NCBI GenBank assembly: GCA_949293925.1
Contig: CASFFI010000003.1
Span: 1-6,138, forward strand
Reading direction: 5' to 3'
Length of the DNA: 6,138 nucleotides
Origin: an uncultured Christensenella sp.
GTDB taxonomy: Bacteria; Bacillota; Clostridia; Christensenellales; UBA1242
Below, piece by piece: positions 1 to 4,497 of this stretch. The position numbers were made by a program, and so were the translations under genes. The notes beneath the pieces are model-generated. The model was not told the DNA's origin and searched no databases. It worked only from the letters and a program-made list of their open reading frames with translations. The stretch's first letter is position 1. Each line of letters begins with the position of its first letter.

Positions 1-333
<333 letters not shown>

Positions 334-350
334 TTTTGGTATTCATTATT

Positions 351-400
351 TAAACAATTTATAATTTTTTAACTGTTTAGAATTAAATTATTTTTGTTTT
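351..400 (+). terminator. possible weak terminator downstream of ligA
   Basis: TAAACAATT (351-359) can pair with AACTGTTTA (371-379) with one mismatch across an 11-base loop, and a T-rich run (TTTTTGTTTTTT, about 391-402) follows about 11 bases later. The stem is AT-rich and the T-tract does not abut it, so this is a weak candidate for the end of the ligA transcript. Confidence 0.25.
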
Positions 401-617
401 TTGTATGAGTTTCGTTTGGTGGTTGTCTTTATAATTTTATAATTGATTTTGTTTTGTTATTTTGTATTAACGAATTTAATTTTGTGTTTTTTATGTATTG
501 ATTTAATTATTTAAAATTCTTCTTTAATATCTTTATAATTCCAATTTGTATTAGGTTAATATTAATCATATTAATTTGTAAATATTATTTTTTGTATTAA
601 TTTAAATTAGCATTTTT

Positions 618-633
618 TTGAAAATGTTTTCAT
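618..633. promoter_or_regulatory. cre-like palindrome (possible CcpA/LacI-family operator)
   Basis: TTGAAAATGTTTTCAT is a palindrome with six-base arms TGAAAA and TTTTCA around a central TG. It matches the Bacillota catabolite-responsive element form WTGNAANCGNNNNCAW except for T in place of the central C. It lies about 135 bp upstream of the -35 box of the ftsA promoter, which is far for direct repression. In AT-rich DNA an A-run/T-run palindrome can arise by chance. Confidence 0.3.
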
Positions 634-766
634 ACAACAAATTAGATAAAATTGTTAAAAAATTGTAAAATAATGGTAAAAATTTAACAAAATATGCGTT
701 ATTTTTGTAAATTTTATAAAAATTTTGGTATTTTGTTGAATTTTTTTTATAATTCACAAAATTTGT

Positions 767-796
767 TTGACTTAAATAATATAAAAAGTTTATTAT
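767..796 (+). promoter_or_regulatory. SigA-type promoter for ftsA-ftsZ
   Basis: TTGACT (767-772) and TATTAT (791-796) are separated by 18 bp. The expected transcription start is near 803, leaving a leader of about 25 bases to the GTG at 828. That geometry supports the GTG over the TTG at 810, which would leave almost no leader. No other pair this good was seen in the gap, so it is the likely promoter for both division genes. Confidence 0.6.
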
Positions 797-827
797 ATTT
801 GTATATAAATTGGGGACATTGGGCAAA

Positions 828-1907
828 GTGAAAAATATTTCGGTTATATTTGATATTGGCTCATCTAAAATTAGAATTGTTGCAGTAAAAAATTCAAATG
901 ACGAGTCAAAGATTTTATATTACAATGAAGTCGCCTATGAAGGATTTTATGACGGCGAATTTTTTGAAAGCGAAGAACTTCAAACTTATTTTGAAAATTT
1001 ATATGCAGGTTTAAAAAATATTATAAAAAAAGTACCTAGTGTTTGCTTTGTTGGATTGCCTAATGAATTCTTATATCTAGAATGTAAAAAAATAACAAAA
1101 AAATATTCAACTCCTACAAAACTTAACAATTTAGAAATATTAGATTTATACAAAATTGATGACAAAAGATTAATAGAAGGATATGAACTTATAAGTTTTA
1201 GTGCTATGCGTTACAATATTGATGGGAAAGATAGTTTACAACCTTCAAAGTTTGTCGCTAAAAATGTCCAACTTGAAGCATCTTTTATATATGCTAAATC
1301 ACACATTGTAACACTTATTAGAAATGTATTAAAAAATGTTGGTTTTGAAAAAGTTGAATTTTTATGTACTACCTTAGGGATAGGACTTTTAAAAGAATTA
1401 TCTATTAAACCTAAAATAATAGTTGATGTAGGTCATCTTTCAACTAATTTAGCTGTTATAAAAGGTGAAGGGGCTATGCTTTTATCTGGGTTTTCTTTAG
1501 GGGCAGGCCATATCACTGAAGAAATTATGGATAAGTGCAGACTTAATTATGAACAAGCAGAACTTATAAAGAAAAAAGTTTTATTAACACTTAGCGAAAA
1601 CTCTGATGAAAGTTACATAATAAAGACTTCAAAACATAATTTTAGTTGCGGTATTTCGCTTGTCAACAAAATTGTTTTGGAAGTTTTAGAAAATATTTCT
1701 AATATTTTGCGTGAATTGCTTGTAGATTTTGATGGAATTGATATAAACTTAGTAGGAGATGGTATTGCTAAATTTAAGGATATTGATAAGGTTTTGTCAA
1801 ACCTTTTAAATCGCAAGGTTAAAATACTAAACATTGATAGGGCAATTTATAAAGCATATCCTGCTAGCATTTGTGGGCTTATCGAACTTATAAAAGATAT
1901 TGTTTAA
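828..1907 (+). CDS. ftsA: FtsA-like cell-division ATPase, short and divergent
   Basis: A 359-residue actin-fold protein immediately upstream of ftsZ. FtsA normally binds the FtsZ tail and tethers Z-ring polymers to the membrane. From the GTG at 828 the protein starts MKNISVIFDIGSSKI, with the phosphate-1 loop at residues 9-15; a TTG at 810 is possible but poorly placed against the promoter, and GGGGA at 812-816 is the likely ribosome site. Residues about 75-160 fit the FtsA 1C subdomain, followed by VQLEASFIYAKSHIVTLIRN as the return to the core. The phosphate-2 region is IIVDVGHLSTNLAVI (197-211), and GFSLGAGHITEEI with EQAELIKKK (221-250) is typical of FtsA. The adenosine motif is LVGDGIAKF (308-316). 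Oddities: FtsA is usually about 400 or more residues, and here the chain stops at GLIELIKDIV with no linker or separate amphipathic membrane helix; GGG-type loops are replaced by GHLS and GDG. PilM-like relatives are the alternative, but the ftsZ context favours FtsA. Confidence 0.8.
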   Translation: MKNISVIFDIGSSKIRIVAVKNSNDESKILYYNEVAYEGFYDGEFFESEELQTYFENLYAGLKNIIKKVPSVCFVGLPNEFLYLECKKITKKYSTPTKLNNLEILDLYKIDDKRLIEGYELISFSAMRYNIDGKDSLQPSKFVAKNVQLEASFIYAKSHIVTLIRNVLKNVGFEKVEFLCTTLGIGLLKELSIKPKIIVDVGHLSTNLAVIKGEGAMLLSGFSLGAGHITEEIMDKCRLNYEQAELIKKKVLLTLSENSDESYIIKTSKHNFSCGISLVNKIVLEVLENISNILRELLVDFDGIDINLVGDGIAKFKDIDKVLSNLLNRKVKILNIDRAIYKAYPASICGLIELIKDIV

Positions 1908-1919
1908 GGAGATTTTATG
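1905..1919 (+). promoter_or_regulatory. ribosome site of ftsZ overlapping the ftsA stop
   Basis: The TAA stop of ftsA (1905-1907) runs straight into GGAG, so the Shine-Dalgarno AAGGAG (1906-1911) overlaps the stop and sits five bases before the ftsZ ATG at 1917. Ribosomes ending ftsA would be placed on the ftsZ start, which suggests translational coupling and a fixed ratio of the two proteins. Confidence 0.75.
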
Positions 1920-3098
1920 GTAGAAGATAACGTTTGTAAAATTAAAGTTTTAGGAGTCGGTGGTGCTGGAAATAATGCAGTTAATCGTATGATTGAAGCA
2001 AAAATTTCTGGGGCTGAATTTATTGCAATTAATACTGATAAGCAAGTGCTTATGATGAGCAATGCTGATTCTATATTGCAAATTGGTAAAGAATGTACAA
2101 AAGGGCTTGGTGCTGGTGCTAGACCTGAAACAGGAAAACAGGCGGCGGAAGAAAGCAAACACGACATTGAAAATATGTTGAAAGATACTAACCTTGTTTT
2201 TATAACTGCTGGTATGGGCGGTGGTACGGGAACAGGGGCTGCACCTGTTATTGCTGATATTGCAAAAAGTATGGGAATATTGACAGTTGCTGTCGTTACT
2301 AAACCTTTTGCTTTTGAAGGACCTAGAAGAAAGAAAAACGCAGATGAAGGATTAGAAGAATTAAGAAAACACGTTGATACTTTAGTTATTATTCCTAATG
2401 ACAAGTTATATAAAATTTTGAAAAAAGATACTCCTGCTTTGGAGGCTTTAAGATTCGCAGACGATGTTTTAAGACAAGGTATTCAAGGCGTTAGTGAACT
2501 TATTACTAAACCAAGTCTTATTAATCTTGATTTTGCAGATGTGCAAACTATTATGAAAGATAAAGGTCTTGCCCACATGGGAATAGGTAAAGGAAAGGGC
2601 GACAATAAAACTATTGAAGCCGTTAGACAAGCAGTTACTTCTCAATTGCTTGAAACTTCTATAGAGGGGGCTACAGGAATTTTAATTAATATTTCTGGTG
2701 GCAGAGATTTAACTTTAAGTGAAATTTATGAAGCAGTTGATTTGGTCAGAGAAGTCGCAGATGATGATTGTAACATAATCTTTGGGGCAAGTATTACTAA
2801 TGATGTTACAAATGAGGTGGATATTACTGTTATTGCTACTGGTTTTGATTTGAAAAAACAAGATGAACCACAAGATAATATGTTTGAAAACAACGGGAAA
2901 AATTTTAACTCATTCAATGACGCTGAACAAACTGAAAATGACTCGTCTTCTGATTCAGATGAAGATGACGATGATGATGACGACTTTGACGAAGATGATG
3001 AAGAAGAACAAACTGAAGAAGATATTTCAATTAAACCAAAAGAAGTTGAAGTTAAGAAACATAAAATCCCTAAGTTTTTGCGTAAATTTAGAAAATAA
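1917..3098 (+). CDS. ftsZ: Cell-division GTPase FtsZ with very acidic linker
   Basis: A 393-residue tubulin homologue that polymerises with GTP into the cytokinetic Z ring. The N-terminal GTP-binding domain has IKVLGVGGAGNNAVNRM (9-25), the AINTD loop, GLGAGARPE (63-71) and the tubulin signature GGGTGTG (101-107). The T7 synergy loop is NLDFADV (203-209), whose Asp205 and Asp208 drive hydrolysis in the next subunit. The C-terminal domain runs to about ATGFD (307-311). An unstructured linker (about 312-382) follows: residues 348-369 contain 19 Asp/Glu in 22, including seven Asp in a row, and then it turns Lys-rich. The last 11 residues, KIPKFLRKFRK, match the conserved C-terminal peptide (usually D-I-P-x-F-L-R) that docks FtsA, SepF or other partners. 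The ATG has a strong AAGGAG five bases upstream. Length, motifs and the ftsA neighbour make the call firm; the acidic linker is the only unusual part. Confidence 0.98.
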   Translation: MVEDNVCKIKVLGVGGAGNNAVNRMIEAKISGAEFIAINTDKQVLMMSNADSILQIGKECTKGLGAGARPETGKQAAEESKHDIENMLKDTNLVFITAGMGGGTGTGAAPVIADIAKSMGILTVAVVTKPFAFEGPRRKKNADEGLEELRKHVDTLVIIPNDKLYKILKKDTPALEALRFADDVLRQGIQGVSELITKPSLINLDFADVQTIMKDKGLAHMGIGKGKGDNKTIEAVRQAVTSQLLETSIEGATGILINISGGRDLTLSEIYEAVDLVREVADDDCNIIFGASITNDVTNEVDITVIATGFDLKKQDEPQDNMFENNGKNFNSFNDAEQTENDSSSDSDEDDDDDDDFDEDDEEEQTEEDISIKPKEVEVKKHKIPKFLRKFRK

Positions 3099-3242
3099 CT
3101 ATGAAATTTGTAATTAAAAAATACAAATATTAAATCGTTTGCATTGATATTTTAAATAAACTAATAACACTTACAATGACTAATAGTCTAATTAATTGTA
3201 TAAGAAATAATTAATATTATTAATAATTAATAATCTTTAATC

Positions 3243-3296
3243 TATATTTTTTCTTATATTTTATCTATATTTTATTTTAAATTTTACCTATATTTA
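3243..3296. repeat. helically phased TATATTTT blocks
   Basis: The octamer TATATTTT occurs at 3243-3250, 3255-3262 and 3266-3273, and TATATTTA at 3289-3296. Start-to-start spacings are 12, 11 and 23 bases, close to one, one and two helical turns. T-tracts repeated in phase with the helix usually bend DNA, so the block may be intrinsically curved. The spacing is seen directly; any function is inferred. Confidence 0.45.
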
Positions 3297-3415
3297 TCCT
3301 TAATTGAAAAGATAGAAGTTGTAATATTGAGTGATATTATAATGTTGGGTAAGATGCTAATTAGAAACTTGTATTTTTCAAAATTTGAAATTATTTTAAA
3401 AAATTAAATAGTAAG

Positions 3416-3445
3416 ATTGAAAATCAATAAATTGAAAATTAATAA
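3416..3445. repeat. 15-bp imperfect tandem duplication
   Basis: ATTGAAAATCAATAA (3416-3430) is followed directly by ATTGAAAATTAATAA (3431-3445), differing at one base. It is a small local duplication in non-coding DNA with no evident role. Confidence 0.5.
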
Positions 3446-3530
3446 ATAGTTTAGTTAAAAATAAATCAATTAATATGGTAATAGAAATTTTTGATATCTC
3501 AAATTAATAAATCTACATATTTTTGATGAT

Positions 3531-3564
3531 AAAAAACACATTAATTTGCTTTAATGTGTTTTTT
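3531..3564. terminator. bidirectional intrinsic terminator
   Basis: ACACATTAA (3536-3544) pairs perfectly with TTAATGTGT (3551-3559) around the six-base loop TTTGCT. The stem is flanked by six A on the left (3531-3536) and seven T on the right (3559-3565), which can extend the pairing to 14 bp. Read leftward the A-run becomes the U-tract, only about eight bases past the stop of the collagen-like gene, so it most likely ends that minus-strand transcript. Read rightward it could also stop transcription coming from ftsZ before it runs antisense into the collagen-like gene. Confidence 0.75.
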
Positions 3565-3571
3565 TGTTGAA

Positions 3572-4279
3572 TTAAGATTGTAATAAACCAGCTGCTCTTA
3601 ATGATGCTAATAATTCGTTTACAGTGTTAGATATTGATTGTGCGTCTGTAGTGTTTGTTACATCTTGTACAGCTGTCCCTGCTGTTACTGCTCCAGCAGG
3701 TCCAGTAGGTCCAGTAGGCCCAGTAGGACCGGTAGCTCCCGTAGTTCCTGCTGTTCCTTGTGCTCCTTGAATACCCTGTGGTCCGGTAGGTCCTGTTGGT
3801 CCAGTTGCACCTGTTGTTCCAGTAGTACCTTGAATACCTTGTGGTCCAGCAGGTCCAGTAGGACCGGTTGGTCCTGTAGCACCCGTCGCTCCTGTTGCAC
3901 CAGTTAAGCCTGTAGCACCTGTTAATCCAGTAGGTCCGGTTGGTCCAGTAGGTCCAGTTGCACCTGTTGTTCCAGCAGTACCTTGAATACCTTGAACTCC
4001 TTGAATACCTTGTGGCCCAGTAGGACCGGTAGGCCCTGTTGCTCCAGTAGGTCCAGTAGCACCTGTAGATGGTCCAGTAGGCCCAGTAGGTCCGGTTGGC
4101 CCTGTTGCGCCAGTTAAGCCCGTAGCACCTGTTAATCCAGTAGGTCCGGTTGATCCAGTAGGCCCAGTAGGTCCGGTTGCTCCAGTAGGTCCAGTTATAG
4201 ATAGAAAACTAACTCTTTCAACAACTCTCTCACTTGTTGGAAATCTTAATCCTTCTCTATCACAACGACGATTTCTCAT
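3572..4279 (-). CDS. Collagen-like Gly-X-Thr repeat protein
   Basis: A 235-residue protein made mostly of collagen triplets. The ATG at 4279 is preceded by AAAGGAG (4290-4284) four bases away, a strong ribosome site. Residues 1-29 are a basic leader ([10 protein letters not shown]...) with no signal peptide or membrane segment. Triplets start at Gly30: 14 repeats to residue 71, one extra Thr72 (GPSTG), then about 42 more to residue 198, mainly GPT, GAT, GLT, with three GPQGIQG modules at 88, 145 and 166. Residues 199-235 form a non-collagen tail ending [15 protein letters not shown], a likely amphipathic helix that could seed trimers; similar endings occur, as I recall, in other Bacillota collagen-like proteins and phage head fibres. 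GPT-rich collagens such as BclA form glycosylated hair-like fibres on Bacillus spores; that Thr-rich pattern is shared, but the exosporium-targeting leader and C1q-like head of BclA are absent. No LPXTG anchor is seen. It points toward ftsZ and diverges from the ABC gene, so it is probably transcribed alone. Its exact role and location are unknown. Confidence 0.9.
   Translation of the reverse strand: MRNRRCDREGLRFPTSERVVERVSFLSITGPTGATGPTGPTGSTGPTGLTGATGLTGATGPTGPTGPTGPSTGATGPTGATGPTGPTGPQGIQGVQGIQGTAGTTGATGPTGPTGPTGLTGATGLTGATGATGATGPTGPTGPAGPQGIQGTTGTTGATGPTGPTGPQGIQGAQGTAGTTGATGPTGPTGPTGPAGAVTAGTAVQDVTNTTDAQSISNTVNELLASLRAAGLLQS
3890..4169 (-). repeat. duplicated segment, 210-bp offset, inside the collagen-like gene
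   Basis: Bases 3890-3940 and 4100-4150 differ at only 3 of 51 positions and encode the same peptide, [17 protein letters not shown] (residues 114-130 and 44-60). Similarity continues with a few more changes to about 3959 and 4169. The rest of the gene shows much more synonymous variation between triplets. The offset is 70 codons, not a multiple of three triplets, because the single extra Thr72 lies between the copies. It looks like a fairly recent segmental duplication or gene-conversion tract. Confidence 0.7.
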
Positions 4280-4294
4280 ATGTCTCCTTTTTTT

Positions 4295-4316
4295 GATTGT
4301 ATAAAATTTTACAATC
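4295..4316. promoter_or_regulatory. inverted repeat in the leader of the collagen-like gene
   Basis: GATTGTA (4295-4301) and TACAATC (4310-4316) are perfect inverted arms separated by TAAAATTT. The element ends four bases before the extended A-rich ribosome site of the minus-strand gene and about 135 bp from the -35 box of the ABC promoter. It could be a dimeric repressor operator or a leader hairpin next to the ribosome site. No clear SigA promoter was recognised for the minus-strand gene, so its place relative to the transcription start is unknown. Confidence 0.4.
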
Positions 4317-4451
4317 TATATCATAATATTTTCTATTTAATTAAAATGTGTTTCTTCTTTTAAAGTTATAATCAATTGATAAAAATTTTTATTATGTGAG
4401 TTTTTACTAAATTTTAATCATAAATATCTTACTATAAAGCTATTATAAAAA

Positions 4452-4480
4452 TTGACTTATAAATTTATCTATCTTATAAT
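4452..4480 (+). promoter_or_regulatory. near-consensus SigA promoter of the ABC transporter
   Basis: TTGACT (4452-4457) and a perfect TATAAT (4475-4480) are 17 bp apart, one base from full consensus at the -35 box. Transcription would start near 4487, essentially at the ribosome site AGAGGAG (4486-4492), so the leader is only about 11 bases. That leaves no room for a riboswitch or attenuator; control, if any, must act on the promoter DNA. Confidence 0.85.
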
Positions 4481-4497
4481 TTAATAGAGGAGAGTAT

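Larger units (their letters stand above)
334..827. other. T-rich intergenic region between ligA and ftsA
   Basis: About 490 bp without a convincing gene. The plus strand is markedly T-rich from about 390 to 600, with many short T-runs, then A-rich around 650-720. It holds a weak terminator candidate just after ligA, a cre-like palindrome (618-633) and the ftsA promoter (767-796). The only long open frame, on the minus strand, encodes a low-complexity Asn/Phe/Tyr/Lys string, as expected from AT-rich DNA read by chance. I see no tRNA, no DnaA-box cluster and no riboswitch-like fold. Confidence 0.6.
3099..3571. other. AT-rich intergenic region between ftsZ and the collagen-like gene
   Basis: About 470 bp with no supportable gene on either strand. 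It carries a weak hairpin just after ftsZ (ATTTGTA 3106-3112 with TACAAAT 3122-3128, no T-tract), a bulged hairpin at 3172-3200 (TACAAT-GACT pairing with AGTC and ATTGTA), phased TATATTTT blocks (3243-3296), a short tandem repeat (3416-3445) and the bidirectional terminator at the right end. The spoIIGA-sigE-sigG sporulation genes that follow ftsZ in many Clostridia and Bacilli are not here. Confidence 0.6.

Noticed and set aside
602..826. Minus-strand open frame of 74 codons in the ligA-ftsA gap
   Set aside because: It has a TTG start, a low-complexity Asn/Phe/Tyr/Lys composition and no domain, and it overlaps the ftsA promoter. It looks like chance in AT-rich DNA.
1904..2404. Minus-strand open frame of 166 codons inside ftsZ
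   Set aside because: It lies antisense to the conserved GTPase core. The Ala/Pro/Ser-rich product mirrors the Gly/Ala codons of ftsZ and shows no motif.
2863..3117. Out-of-frame plus-strand reading with Met/Lys-rich product over the FtsZ linker
   Set aside because: The product MKMTMMMTT is what GAT/GAC repeats give in another frame. It has no own ribosome site and is a shadow of the acidic linker.
3106..3128. Hairpin just after ftsZ as its terminator
   Set aside because: The seven-base stem contains one G-C pair, and no T-tract follows, so it does not meet intrinsic terminator criteria.
3638..3907. Plus-strand Cys/Ser/Arg-rich open frame, resembling a cysteine-rich peptide
   Set aside because: It is the antisense of collagen triplets; the apparent Cys-Ser pattern comes from GGT/ACT codons on the other strand.
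3638..4200. Regular repeats considered as a CRISPR array or minisatellite
   Set aside because: The repeats are codon-scale Gly-X-Y triplets in one open frame, without constant repeat and unique spacer units.
4390..4396. CATAATA on the minus strand as a sporulation sigma (SigG-like) -10 box for the collagen-like gene
   Set aside because: No matching -35 element at the right distance, and it lies about 110 bp before the start codon. One heptamer in AT-rich DNA is not evidence.
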